Assembly (NCBI GenBank): GCA_946902985.2 | Contig: OX336397.1 | Location: 153,009,890 to 153,073,889, forward strand | From: Meconema thalassinum | Lineage: Eukaryota > Arthropoda > Insecta > Orthoptera > Tettigoniidae | Direction of reading: 5' to 3' | DNA length: 64,000 nucleotides | Shown: positions 42,851 through 55,389 of the stretch, one piece after another | Layout: every line of letters starts with the position of its first letter | Numbering within the stretch: the stretch's first letter is position 1 | The notes under the pieces: model-generated | Seen by the model: only the letters and a program-made list of their open reading frames with translations | The model's database searches: none | What the model was told of the DNA's origin: nothing | Position numbers and translations under genes: made by a program

Positions 42851-44235
42851 TGGCAGTGAGGTTCGAACCGAGTATATCCTTAGGGATTATATTGATGATC
42901 GCAAGCTTCCCTTAAGCCGCGTATGGACAGTTCTGAGAAAAACACCAACAAATAAAACGGTCCTGTCCTCTGAATTTTGCACCAAAAACTAGAGTTGTTT
43001 TGAGGATATAGTTAACTGGGATTGGAACGTAGGGCATACTGCTCTATGACCGTTGCAATGTTTTTCAATGAGAAAATCTTTTTATAATATGATTACTTGG
43101 GTACCTTATAACAATCAAGTCATAATTTCTTACTTCCGTGCCACAATATATCACTGCTTTTTGTTGTTTTGCCGAACAAAATATATTGTTACTTTCACAA
43201 ACCAAAACACTGTACTCTACGACACTAATGACTGAGATCCGTTCTTACAATTAAATCTAATAACATATGATGTGGTACACCATGAGAGAAGGCTGACATT
43301 AGGATCGTTTTGACACTCAAATGTGGATCTACCCTCAGCCAATTCGTATCTGCCACTAACTCAAAACGACCAATTTGGTGACTCAGGTCCCTCTTAACAA
43401 TCACCCATTCATTTGGAATGGATCGTCTGCAGTCCTTACCTGAATTAAAGATAACACACACTTATACAGTCATCAAAATTAATACCGGTTATCAGACAGA
43501 TTCTACACACCCAAAGTATACGGGGCCACATGACTGCGTTGTCGCAGCCTCTAAACTGAGGAACCAACCAATCAAAATGGCTTGAATCCCGCGCGGCTTT
43601 AAACGGCAATGGGAATGCTAATATCAAGGTTTTAGTATACTTTAAATACAGCTGTTAAGGGTAAGAGAAGCAGAGGTAAGCCTAGGAGTAGATGCATGGC
43701 GACAAGAGTTATAGATCTTAAAGTGAGATGTTGGGGTTGAGATGTGATGAATGTTTATGTGAGGGTGTGGTTTTTACGGCCCGATGCCTTTCTCTGACAC
43801 CAACCTCATCAGACAAATCCATGAGGGTTAAATGAATGAATGTTACAAGCTCGACAGAGGAGGAAGGAAGACGCCGTGGCCTACGATAATGGACCGTCTC
43901 AGCGTTTGCCTGGAGGAATTGTAGTGAACCACAGAAAGCGACTTCTAAGATAGCTGACGTGTAAGGAGAATATTATTAAATTGTTTAAATGTTGGTGGAT
44001 TTTGTTGATTTGGTTAAATTTGATGGATTTTAGTGAATTTGGGTAAGTTTGATGACTATGAGTGAAATTCCGGTAATTAAATGTGAATTTGAAGATAGTT
44101 TAGGCAATTTTTCGGTAAATAAATGGGATTTGTGTAAACCTGGATAATCTTCGGAGAAATGTGCGTAATTGAGGATGTTTAGAAATCGACCGCTCAATAA
44201 CCCTGTTGTAGGGAAGAAACACAAGAAAATAGAAT
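42851..44235. repeat. Mixed interspersed repeat remains
   Basis: About 43,433-43,575 is the plus copy of the repeat body also seen at 14,005-14,150. Around 43,650-43,735 a short plus-strand frame (RGKPRSRCM) resembles the extreme C-terminus of an insect LINE. A G/T-rich degenerate minisatellite begins at about 43,985. No intact gene. Confidence 0.45.
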
Positions 44236-45725
44236 ACCCATAGGAGAAAGTATATTTGAGCAGTTAGAACATTTTAAATATTTAGGCCATGCATTCTCTC
44301 ATGTTGGTTGTGTTGGGGGGATATTAAGAGTCGAGGTGTATATAAGCTAATGCAGTGACTTCTCAAATGGGATCAACAGTATTGTTTAAGGAAGAAATTA
44401 TTGTAGCAACGAACTTTTTCTACCCTTGCTTTATTGAAGTAAGTGAGTGGCAGATTTAGGATATATGATACAAAAGCTAGAGGTAACTTATATGAGGGTA
44501 GCACTAATGATTGCTGACATGAATAGGTGGTAACAATGGCAGGAGGCGTATGCATTCTCGTAATGTGTAGTTAGAGGTTAAGTTAGAAATGGACACGTTA
44601 GATAAAGCTGTTCGTGTGAACCGACGTATATGGTGGGTTCTCTGATGAGAATGGCAGGAGGCGAGATTACCTCAGAGGTTAATGAATTTGGCTGTAGTGG
44701 GTAATAGTAACAGAGGGAGACCTAGGAGGTGATCGATGAAATCAGAGTTTAACGATCTCAAAGTAAGAGGTTTAGAAGAACAGGAGGCCTCAGTACTAAT
44801 TGACAATAGGGGATCATGGAGACAACTCTCTTTCGTCCTATGACGTCATCCACTGCCTCGCTTCCTAATCTCGATACAAGCATCCACCTGTCGGTACAGC
44901 TCCATGGGCTTGTGGAACCCAGAAATTTGGGTAATTGCGAGTTGATTTCGTTTATTTGTGTGGACATTTTGAGATTCGAGTGAATTCTGGTAAAATATGG
45001 AGGAAAATCTGAGGTATCTAGGTTTATTTAGTGGTAGACCGCTTCCAGGGTGGATGAGGTCGGAATCGAACCCGCCTCTTCTCAGTTTTGCCTCACGAGG
45101 CAGTTTTGGCAGAGAAGGGAATCGAACCAGAGTATTCGCGGTGAAAGTCATATTTGTATTTTTAACATTGAATGGAGATGGCATGTTCTGATAAGTACGG
45201 GTTTGAAGCGGTGTTGTATTCCCGCTGAAATGGCATCTGTCACGGTCTGGGAAACTGGTTGACTAGTTCGCATTACAGTGGACATGAAACAACTCGATCA
45301 TTTAGTTCTGTGTCCTTGAGTACGAGCAATTCATGTAGGGGGATTGTTTCATCTCAGTTATCAGCCCCGTGTATTTGTGTGTGCGTAATTCTTGGTGAGC
45401 GATTGTGACATTTCGGGCATCGGCACCGTGGGCAGCTCGATCACCCTTAACGTGTCGTTGGATGTGGGAAGACTTGAGAAATATATGTCATTACCCTCCG
45501 TCTGGGTGGTAATTTGAAAAAATTGAGGTAGATCCTGGGGGTAAATCTGGGGGATTGATGAATTTTTGTCAAATCGAAAAATTTAGGGGAAATCGGTGGT
45601 TTTGAGCAAATTTAAAGACGTTTAGGTGAATACGGGGGTAAATTTGGAGATACTGTGTAAATTTAGGTAGGTATTGGTGAATTTTGTTAGGTTTGGAGAA
45701 TTTTCGAGAATTCTTGTTGAAATGA
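43985..45725 (+). repeat. G/T-rich degenerate minisatellite in three blocks
   Basis: Blocks at about 43,985-44,190, 44,925-45,015 and 45,485-45,725 are built from loosely repeated units of about 20-25 bp around gg-taaattt-gg / ggtgaatttt. The plus strand is poor in C throughout. The blocks are separated by LINE and SINE-like pieces, as if one array had been invaded. Confidence 0.5.
44236..44850 (+). pseudogene. LINE RT C-terminal fragment
   Basis: Plus-strand pieces read EQLEHFKYLGHAFSH near 44,255 and later NRGRPRR...EFNDLKVRGLEEQEASVLIDNRGSWRQL near 44,710-44,830, separated by stops and frame changes. This is the typical C-terminal layout of insect endonuclease-RT LINEs, here lacking the palm. 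It lies between two blocks of the G/T-rich repeat. Confidence 0.55.
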
Positions 45726-45726
45726 T

Positions 45727-47733
45727 ATGAATTACCGTGCTGTGAAAGAGCCTTTTGCCTTGCCAAAGCAAGAACTTGTACACTTAAAAACGCATGGTGG
45801 ACATCCTAAGCTAAAGAACTGTAATATTCAGCGGACAAAGATTTGCGACAGTTCTTCCAAGCAACAAGAGCAGTTTATGGTCCCACCACTTTCGGTAGAA
45901 ATTCCCTTTGGTCCAGTGACAAAAGTACACTTCTAAAAGATCAATATCCATCATGAATAGGGGGAACGAACATTTTGAAGACCTCTTGAATCAGGATTCA
46001 ATTATTGATGAACATGTGTATGACATAATAGACGAAGCACCCATCTGGGAAGATCTCGGCTCCTTGCAAACACTAGAAGAGGTTCAGTGTGTTGTTAATC
46101 ATGCAAAGCGAGAATCATCCACAGGTTCAGATGGTATACCAGCAGAAGCTCTCAAATAAGGATATGAGGAACTCATAATCCACAAACATGATTTTGTTAT
46201 TGTTATTATTTGGAGAACTGAAAAAAACTGCTGATCTCAGAGATAGTCTGATAGTTTCCATATTTAAGAAAGGTGATCGGATAGACTGCAACAATTATCG
46301 TGGCATATCATTACTATAATGCCTCGGAAAGCTTATTGCTCGTATTTTGGCTCCATTCTATCTTTGGTGGAGAAAATACTTGCAGAGAGCCAATGTTGTT
46401 TTAGATATTCTAGAGGAACCACATATATGATATTCACAGCTCGGCAGCTTCAAGAGAAATGTAGAGAACAAAATAGACCTCTTTATATTGCCTTCATCGA
46501 CCTCACTAAGGCATTTGACTCGGTAAACCGTGAAGCTTTATGGAAAATTTTAGCACTGTATGGTATTCCACCACCATTTATTACCATCTTAAAACTGCTC
46601 TAAACTAATATGACGGCAACTGTCATTGGTAACGACTCTGTTGGAAAGCCAGTCCATATTTAATACTGGCGTTACACAAGGATGTCTGATTTCCCCTACA
46701 TTGTTTTCTCTATACGTTGCCTCTGTCATGTAGCTAGTCATTGACGATCGTCCTTTAGGTCCTTTAGGTATACAAATATCTTACAGGTTGGATTGAAAGC
46801 ACTTTAATTTAAGCCGTCTAAGGTCAAGGACACGAACATCTGATGCATTGGTTGAATTACAGTACGTAGATATTACTGCAGGAGTAGTTCAATCAGAGGA
46901 ACAATTCATGAAAATCGTGAATGTTTTGTCTTCGGCATACTAAAGATTGGTCTCAAAGTTAACGCCAGTACAACTCAGGTCCTCTACCAACCAGCCCAGG
47001 AGAAGGATTAGGAAAAGGAAACATTACTGTCAACATTGATGGAGTGAGGGTTCAAGAAGTTAACACCTTCCCTTATCTTGACAGCACCCTGTCATCAAGT
47101 GATAATATAGTTTCCGAAATTCAACACAAGATGAACCGTGCTGGGGCATTCTTTGCAAGTCTAAGGTCTAAATTTTGACAACCATGATGGCGATGCTGCA
47201 ACGAAGATCCTTGTGTACCACTCAGTATAGTTCTAACCTTAACTTATGGATCTGAATCTTGGGCAGGCTATAGGCGACACCTCAAACAGCTGGAGCAATA
47301 TCACCAGCGATGCTTGAGGAGAATTCCTCATTTGACAAGGCAATACAGGCGTACAAACACCAGCATTCTCGAAGAAGCACAGACTACTAGTATTGAAGCC
47401 ATGATTATACAACGTCAGCAGAGATGGACAGGACACCTTATCTGCATGCCCAATAATCGCATTCCCAAAGTGGTGTTTTGCTCTGAATTAACAGAGGGCA
47501 AACACTCTGTGGGATGTCAGTGGAAGCGATTCAAAAACGTACTGAAAGCTAATATGCAAATGTGTCACATTGATATTCATAACTTGGAGGGCTTAGCCCT
47601 TGTTCGCTCTGCCTGTCTTCGGCATACAAAAGGATTGGTCTCAAAGTTAACACCAATAAAACTCAGGCCCTGTACCAACCAGCCCTGGAGAAGGATTAGG
47701 AGGCTACATGAGGCTAAAAATTCACCTGGGTGA
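45727..47733 (+). pseudogene. LINE endonuclease-RT remnant, RT domain and C-terminus
   Basis: Plus-strand pieces in order: HFEDLLNQDS near 45,972 and TGSDGIPAEALK near 46,124 (pre-palm), IFKKGDR...NNYRGIS near 46,262-46,310, the catalytic block AFIDLTKAFDSVNR near 46,492, VTQGCLISPTLFSLYV near 46,673, then the thumb and C-terminal RTNTSILEEA...RWTGHLICMPNNR at 47,352-47,460. Stops and frame changes are frequent. The YADD region is unrecognisable. A 90-bp piece of its own sequence (about 46,930-47,014) recurs at about 47,615-47,700. Confidence 0.72.
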
Positions 47734-47799
47734 CTAGTTCCAAGCATCGACATACGCACTTAATTTCGGTGTTTAAATCTATGTCTATGTTCATCATGG

Positions 47800-48060
47800 T
47801 GCAATATATTTTGAAGGTAACTGCCGACAAACAGTAGAGGGTAAGAGGCAGCGGAGAATGGACAGAGTGCTCATTAAAAGAAACGGAAGGAACGTGGATG
47901 CCCCCGCCTGGGACCACCTCTCATCACTGCGGCAAATTGTGTGCCTTCCGCATTGGGCTTTATAGTCACCTCCGAACTCACCGATGAAGAGACATTCCGG
48001 ATTGGAAGGCCAACCTACTCGATACGAGTGTTTGCTATGATGATGATGATGAGCTCATCT
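47800..48060 (+). pseudogene. 3' end of another LINE with C2H2-like C-terminus
   Basis: A short frame near 47,935-47,990 reads CAFRIGLYSHLRTHR-stop, the half zinc-finger that ends many insect endonuclease-RT LINE proteins. It is followed by untranslated sequence and an ATG-repeat tail (48,037-48,052). Only the 3' end is present. Confidence 0.5.
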
Positions 48061-48606
48061 ATTGACAAATCGATAAGCAATAATAATAAAAACAAATATA
48101 AAAAAATCGATAAATAAATTGGAAGAGAAGAGAAACTGACCAAACGAGATCAGCCTAGATGGCCCTAGTGCAAGTAGGTGGAAGCAATGGTGGACTTTAG
48201 TGTAAAATTGCATTACATTTGGGAAAAACCTGTTGCGAATATTAGCAAATTCTCTGGATGATGGTAAGGGGGAAGGGGGGGGGGGGGAAGGGGATTTGGA
48301 GGCATCTACCATAAGGTTTGAAAAATCCGTCATCTTGTAAGAGCCTCAATTGCGCATGCTCTCTTAAGAATCTTATATTCCCTGGAGGTATGGATACATT
48401 TAACATTAGGGTGGAATAGGCTTGACTTATAGATAGAGGGGATGGAACGCTTTCGTTTGAGCCCGCACACGACTTTCCCCGCTTGCATATTCGGGAGTAC
48501 GCACGGCCTTGTCCCTGGATGGTGGGTTGCCTTTTCAAATACCCCTAGGATAGGATGCCTCCTGCTCCTCAACTCAAGTACTTATAGTATAGTGCACCCA
48601 ATTCTT

Positions 48607-50131
48607 AGCCTATTTTCAATTTTGAAAAAATAGGCTTATGAGATCACCTTCTGTCGGTGTGTGTGTGTGTGTGTGTGCGTGTGTGTGTGTGTGTGTGAGG
48701 TGTGTGTGTCCCCATAATAACTTCTAAACGGCTGGAGTGATTTCAATGAAACTCGGTAGGTTCATAGCACTATTCTGGGCGACCCTGACCGTGTCCTTCA
48801 AATTTTGTTACGTCTCACCAATCCAACATGGTGGCTATGCGAAATATTTCACCAGCATTCAATATCTCCGAAACTATTCCCGATATCACCCTGGAATTTT
48901 TTACTGTGATAAGGGGAACTACTAGAAGTTCACCTATGTGACCTATGAAAAACTGGTGACTACAAAACCAACATGGCGGCCACGCGAATTTGCGAATTTT
49001 AAATAGACGTTTCTCGCGATTTAACCAACCAAACACAATAAAACTTGGTACAGTATATGCTTATACACATTGTAATGCACCGACATCTAACTTCATTCAA
49101 TTGTTTACATAACCTCAAGATGGCGGATGTGTGAAATATTTCACTGGCATTCTATATCTCTGAAACTATTAGCGGTATCACCCTGAAATTTTGTACGGAG
49201 GTAAGGGGCAATACTGGAAGTTCTCCTACGCAGGTATAAGTATTTCAAAAACCAGTTAACTACAAAACGAACATGGCGGCCAAGCGAGTTTGAAAATTTT
49301 AAATAGACCTTTCTCGCGATTTAATGTTCCAAACGCAATGGAATCTGGTACAGGAAATATTTATACACATTGTAATGCACTGGTATCTAATTTAGTTCAA
49401 TTGTTTACATAACCTCAAGATGGCGGCTGTGCGAAATTTTAAAATTAAGTTTTTGTTTCTTATGTCGTAATTATGCGATCGAAGTGAAAGTTTGGATAAT
49501 GAACCTACGCAATAATCTTTCTTTATAGTACATAACTATATGGCCTATACATACAACAATCTAAAATGGCGACCATCCGAAATATTTAGACGGTTCTCAG
49601 TATCTACGAATCATTTACTGCAACCAAACTAATTTTTTTAAATGTTCATACAGGCTATACGCACAAGTTCATCTATATGACTGTCAATAACCTGGTGAGC
49701 ACAAATCCAACATGGCTGCGTCACGAAGTATAAACATTTAAGTGGACGTTTCTCGTGATCTAACCATTCCAGTGCAGTGGAACTTTGTACAGTAAATGCT
49801 TAAACAAATGTTAATCCACTGGTAACTAGTTTTTTCAATTGTTTTCATAACGACAAGATGGCAGCTGTGTGATATTTTACAATCTCGTTTTTACTTCATG
49901 TATCCTAATCATGCGATTGATGTTTCAATACCACACGTAAACAATAATCTTCATGTAATAGTACATAAATAAAAATCCAACATGGCGACCATCTGAAATA
50001 CTTAGACGGTTTTCAATATCTACGAATCTATTACAAGAATCAAACTGAAATTTTGTATGTTGATAGAGTCGATTGACATGAGTAGGATATATGAAAATAG
50101 GCTGTATAGTTCTTCACGGAACTACTTGTTT
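48607..50131 (+). repeat. 1.5-kb non-coding repeat with nine phased ATGGCGGC-like motifs, copy 1
   Basis: The ends are agcctattttca at the left (48,608) and its complement tgaaaataggct near 50,093 at the right, so short inverted termini may exist. Inside, nine ATGG-core motifs start at 48828, 48973, 49120, 49273, 49420, 49566, 49712, 49858 and 49982, giving spacings of 145, 147, 153, 147, 146, 146, 146 and 124 bp. A (TG)n tract lies at 48,659-48,705. No open frame of note. Probably an old tandem of about 146-bp units that now moves as a block. Confidence 0.75.
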
Positions 50132-50656
50132 TGTATTAGTATGATGATGATGATGATGATATAACAATGTGAAACAGCGTAAAGATCCAAATACTCACTT
50201 ACAATAACCAGCACAAAGAGTATAAAATTAGACTCAAAATCACGTCTCGTTTCGGACCCCACACACTGCCTCTATAAATAAAACAGTTCATGTAGAGACT
50301 AATATAGACTAGCATCGCTTGGCGATGACCGTGTTTTATAATACATATTTAGGTTTTACTCGCTAACCGTTGAAGATACACGAAAAGTGATAAGGACCAT
50401 TCGGATAGAAAATTACATTTTAAAGCTCGCATATGCCATCAAAAGTTTGCTAAGTTCTCAGCGTTCTTTTTTATTTGAAATTGAAATATGAAATAGTTGC
50501 CATTTTTAAATAGTGCAAAATATCGAAATCAAAAGTAGCCTATATGTAAACCTGATAAATCAGCTACATCCATGCAAAATTTCATTTAAATCGGACCAGT
50601 GGTTCTTGCGTGATTGAGTATCAGACAGGACGACAGACACGCACCATCTCAATTTT
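50132..50656. other. Spacer between the two 1.5-kb copies
   Basis: Starts with an ATG trinucleotide run (50,141-50,161). The right part (about 50,570-50,640) resembles retroposon 3' sequence (atgcaaaatttcatttaaatc, then gacgacagacac). No gene is supported. Confidence 0.4.
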
Positions 50657-52148
50657 AGCCTATTTTCAATTTTGAAAAAAAAAAACAAAAAGGCTTATGA
50701 GATCACCTTTTGTCCGTGTGTGTGTGTGTGTGTGTCGCCCCAAAATAAGTTCTAAACGGCTGGAGCGATTTCATTGAAACTCGGTACGTTCTTAGCACTA
50801 TTCCGGGTGACCCCGACCGTACCCTTCACATTTTGTTACGTCTCACCAATCCAACATGGCGGCTATGCGAAATATTTTGCTAGCATTCAATATCTCCGAA
50901 ACTATTCCCGATATCACCCTGGAATTTATTACGGTGATAAAGGAAACTACTAGAAGTTCACCTATGTGACTTTTGAAAACCTGGTAACTACAAAACCAAC
51001 ACGGCGGCTACGCGAATTTGCGACTTTTAAATAGACATTTCTCGCGATTTAACCAACCAAACGCAATAAAACATGGTACAGTATATGTTTATAGACATTG
51101 TAATGCACCGATATCTAACTTCGTTCAATTGTTTACATAACCACAAGTTGGCGGATGTGCGAAATATTTCACCGGCATTCTATATCTCTGAAACTATTAG
51201 CGTTATCACCCTGAAATATTGTTCGGAGACAAAGGGCTTTACTGGAAGTTCACCTATAAGACTTTCAAAAACCGGTTAACTACAAATCGAACATGGTGGC
51301 CAGGCGAATTTGAACATTTTAAATAGACCTTTCTCGCGATTTAATGTTCCAAACGCAATGAAATCTGGTACAGGAAATGCTTATACACATTGAAATGCAC
51401 TGGTACCTAACTTAGTTCTATTGTTTACATAACCTCAAGATGGCGGCTGTGCGAAATTTTAAAATAAAATTTTTGTTTCTTGTGTCGTAATTATGCGATC
51501 GAAGTGAAAGTTTGAATAATGAACGTACGCAATAATCTTTCTTTATAGTACATAACTATATGGCCTATACATACAACAATCTAAAATGGCGACCATCTGA
51601 AATATTTAGACAGTTCTCAGTATCTACGAATCATTTACAGCAATCAAACTGATTTTTTAATGTTCATAGAGGCTATGAACACAAGTTCATCTAAGGACTT
51701 TCAATAACCTGGTGAGTACAAATCCAACATGGCTGCGTCGTGAAATATAAATATTTAGGTGGACGTTTCTCGCGATTTAACCATCCCAGTGCAGTGGAAC
51801 TTTGTACAGTAAATGCTTGTACAAATGTTAATCCACTGGTATCTAGTTTATTTCAATTGTATTCATAACGACAAGATGGCTGCTGAGCGAAATTTCAAAA
51901 TCTTGTTTTTACTTCATGTGTCCTAATCATGCGATTGACGTTTGAATACCACACGTACACAATAATCATCATGTAATAGTACATCAATAAAAATCCAACA
52001 TGGCGACCACCTGAAATATTTAGACGGTTTTCAATATCTACGTATCTATTACTATAATCTAACAGAAATTTTGTATGTTGATAGAGACAATTGCCATGAG
52101 TAGGATATATGAAAATAGGCTGTATAGTTCTGCACGGAACTACTTGTT
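50657..52148 (+). repeat. 1.5-kb non-coding repeat, copy 2
   Basis: A direct copy of 48,607-50,131, offset by about 2.03 kb. The corresponding motif starts are 50856, 51001, 51148, 51293, 51440, 51586, 51729, 51876 and 52000 (spacings 145, 147, 145, 147, 146, 143, 147 and 124). Two of the nine cores are mutated (ACGG at 51,001 and TTGG at 51,148). The spacing survives base changes, so both copies descend from one phased ancestor. Confidence 0.75.
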
Positions 52149-52724
52149 ACTTTTCCTCTTAATCGAGACGATAAACTATCATGTTGACTAGCACAAGCAC
52201 TTTTTCTTGCTGTATAAGGATTAACACGTTCATCCGGAAGAACTATAAATCCAAAAACTGCGACATACAGTATAAAACAGTATTGTCTGTACAATATATA
52301 TCGACTGCACGAACACCATTTGATTGAAAGGTAGCAACGAGCTCACTTTCTAGTATTGAAGGAAAACATCAAATTAATGCAAATTGCAAATTAGTTTTCA
52401 CTAGTTATATGTCTTGAACGCAAAGTTATTATTCCGTTTCCTTTGATAATCAATCATAGCGAAACAAAATGCTTTTCAGTGGGTCAACAGTATTGTACCG
52501 ATATGTAAACAGTGTTATTCCCAGAAGCAAATTACATGAGGCTAAAAAATTAACCTGACGGACTAGTTCCGAGCATCGACATACGCACCTAATTTCGGCG
52601 TTTAAATCTATGTCTACGAATACAGAAAATTCTTGTGTACTTATCCGGTATTGTGCTATGTAATTGTTGATATTGTAAAGAAAGTGGGTGTGTTACTCGT
52701 ACTAACATTAGAAATTCTTTACAG
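52149..52724. other. End of intron 4
   Basis: Contains an 84-bp segment (52,533-52,616) that matches 47,705-47,787 in direct orientation, then a pyrimidine stretch and the attctttacag acceptor of exon 5 at 52,724. No gene. Confidence 0.5.
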
Positions 52725-53748
52725 AAACCACCACAATTTGGAGATCACTTTAACAAGAGATAAATTCGTTGCCTCACCCAATGAAAATGTTAACAAAAAG
52801 ACGTCAACCCATCGCGATATGATGCCATACAAATGCACAATTTGCAAAGCAAACTTTGCTAGGAAGGAGGGTTTTAAGTTACACATGAAGATTCATGGCA
52901 GTCCTGTGCCACATCCCTGCGGAACATGTGGAGCCAAGTTCAATCAGAAAAGTTCCCTGACGACACACATGAGGATTCATAGTGGTCTCAAGCCACATTC
53001 CTGTGGTACATGCGGAGCAAGCTTTAAACGGAAAGGTGACCTTGACGAACACAAGGTGATCCATAGTGGTCACGAGCCATATTCCTGTGACATATGTGGA
53101 GTAAACTTTAAGCGGAAAAGTGACCTGAATAAACACTTGATGATCCATAGAGGTCTGATGCCACATTCCTGTGGTAAATGTGGAGCCACCTTTGCACGAG
53201 AAGGTCGCCTTAATGAACACATGATGATCCATAGTGGTCTCAAACCACATTCCTGTGGTACATGTGGAGCCACCTTTGCACGAAAAGGTCACCTTAATGA
53301 ACACATGATGATCCATAGTGGTCTCAAACCACATTCCTGTTGTACATGTGGAGCAAACTTTATTCGGAGGAGTGACCTTAATAAACACGTGATGATCCAT
53401 AGTGGTCTAAGACCACATTCCTGTGGTACTTGTGGAGCAAGCTTTACACGGAAAGATGACCTTAATGAACACGTGGTGATCCATAGAGGTCTCAAGCCTT
53501 ACTCCTGTGGTACATGTGGAGCAAGCTTTATACGGAGAGGTCACCTTTATGAACACAAGATGATCCATAGGGGTCTAAAGCCTCATTCCTGTGGTACATG
53601 TGGAGCAAGCTTCAAACGGAAAGGTCACCTTAAAGACCACGAAATGATCCATAGAGGTCTGAAGCCTCATTCCTGTGGTACATGTGGAGCAAAGTTTACT
53701 CAGAAAAGCACCCTGACGTACCACATGAAGACTCATAGTGGATTCTAG
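52725..53748 (+). CDS. Zinc-finger gene, last coding exon: 11 C2H2 fingers
   Basis: The first base completes the Glu codon opened by exon 4. A short basic linker then leads to 11 tandem C2H2 fingers of 28 residues (84 bp) each: C-x2-C-x12-H-x3-H throughout, joined by HSGLKPH / HRGLKPH variants of the usual TGEKP linker. The first finger (YKCTICKANF) is the most diverged. Fingers 3 to 10 are nearly identical except at the helix positions that contact DNA. The product should be a nuclear DNA-binding regulator, partners unknown. An alternative reading starting at the ATG 52,633 would be single-exon, but phase agreement with exons 1-4 favours the spliced form. The stop is TAG at 53,746-53,748. 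Confidence 0.88.
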
Positions 53749-54980
53749 CCACATACCTGTGGTACATGTTGAGGAAACTTTACGAGGAAAGTAGGACTTA
53801 AGGAACACGATCCATAGTGGTAGCAAGCCACATTCCTCTGTTACATGTGGAGCAAAGATTACTTTGAAAAGTTCCCAGAAGACGCACGAGATGATCCATA
53901 GTGGTATTTTACCACATCCATCAAATATAAGCAGAGCTATCTTTACTAGGAAGGATTATACTAAGCCACACATGCTGTTCCATTGTGGTTTAGTGACTCA
54001 TTCCTTAAGTACATGAGATGCAATATGTGCAGAGAAATGCATTTTGAAGATGCAATCATTGGTAGTCAAATCCTGTATTCATGTTGTTAGTGCGGATCAT
54101 AGGTTACTCAATAAAGTAATTTGGAAACTCACATTATATCAAGCGATATTCCTGTGGTACATGTGGAAGAACCTTTACTCAGAAAGGTCAACTGAAGACA
54201 CTCATGGAGTATATAAGGAACATTTCTCTCTTGGAATGTTGTACATGTAAAACTATTTTGGAAAATAATTTTTTGGTAAACACATGCCGGAATGTTTCAC
54301 TACCAAAGATGGATTAAAGATACGCACGATGATCCATATTGGCTAATAACCACACACATGTTCCTCATGCGCACACCCTTCAACATAAGTTTTGCTTATT
54401 GCTGGCCAAGTGTCATAGTAGTCTCTAACCTATTGGTCGTTCTCACATCCCAGAGCGTGTGACAGGCACACGTCACAGGAATATTATCCGGGCAGCTCTA
54501 GTAAAGGCTATGCTGAAAATTTTGGCCAAAATTTCACTTTCGTGGACGATTACATTCACCTGCCCTGAACTGGCATTGTCACAGAACGGAATAGCCTGCA
54601 TAAGCTCCTGATTTCAACTGTGTAGAGCAGTAGAAATAAGTTCCTCCCTACTGTGCTCTATGGTAATATGCTGATTTTTTTATGTGCGTCATTCATATTG
54701 GTCTAGCGCCAAACTCAAGTGTTATAGGCGCTGCTACATTTACACATGAAGTATTTTTTGAGAGTTGCATGTGACTTAGTCGCCAGAAGGCATATTTATG
54801 TAGTATATATGGAGCAGTTTTCACATATAAAGGGTGTTTGAAGACTCATGTAGCTCTTACTGGCATAAAGCTTTATTCATATACTAAGTAGCAAATTTTT
54901 TTTGATTAAGGAGCTTTGAAAAATTACCTGTTAATTCATATTGGGAAGCTATATTTATGAGTTACTTCCAGTCGTGAGTA
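53749..54980 (+). pseudogene. Decayed continuation of the zinc-finger array
   Basis: Immediately after the stop the 84-bp repeat continues: CCACATACCTGTGGTACATG... gives another finger with a TGA and small deletions, then KPHSSVTCGAKITLKSS, and further weak units. Near 54,700-54,770 IHIGLAPNSSVIGAATFTHE, and near 54,795-54,960 CSIYGAVFTYKGCLKTHV and ALKNYLLIHIGK, still show finger spacing. In the mRNA this is 3' untranslated sequence. It shows that the ancestral protein was longer. Confidence 0.7.
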
Positions 54981-55389
54981 TGTAGAGAGATTCTGAGTCA
55001 CACTTTAACTGACAGGCACCGGAAGTCCAGATTATGTACCGTAGAGCATGCGATCAATGAATTTTACCCTAGTGACACGTTTGAGTTCATACGCTAGTGT
55101 ATAGAAACAATATTTCAGTTGTACATACGTAGCATAAAACACAACCATATTCAAGTAGTTTATTTGAGCAAAGCTTGTTGGAAAATAAATTTTAAATACA
55201 AATAATTTGTAATTGCGACTCTAACAAATTCACTTATACAGGGTGAATCATAATTCCTGTTACAAACTTTGTGGGGTTGTAGAGGGGACTATGCAGATAA
55301 CATTTTGATTAGGAAGCCAAGTCGAGACATGTATCGTTTCGAAACCTAATCAGTTTCACTCGACTGCACATCTCCCACTTCACTAGAGA

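Noticed and set aside
48828..52000. CRISPR-like array
   Set aside because: The 146-bp period, diverged units and eukaryotic context do not fit short direct repeats with unique spacers.
52879..53400. Long minus-strand frames across the zinc-finger exon
   Set aside because: They are shadows of the 84-bp coding repeat on the opposite strand.
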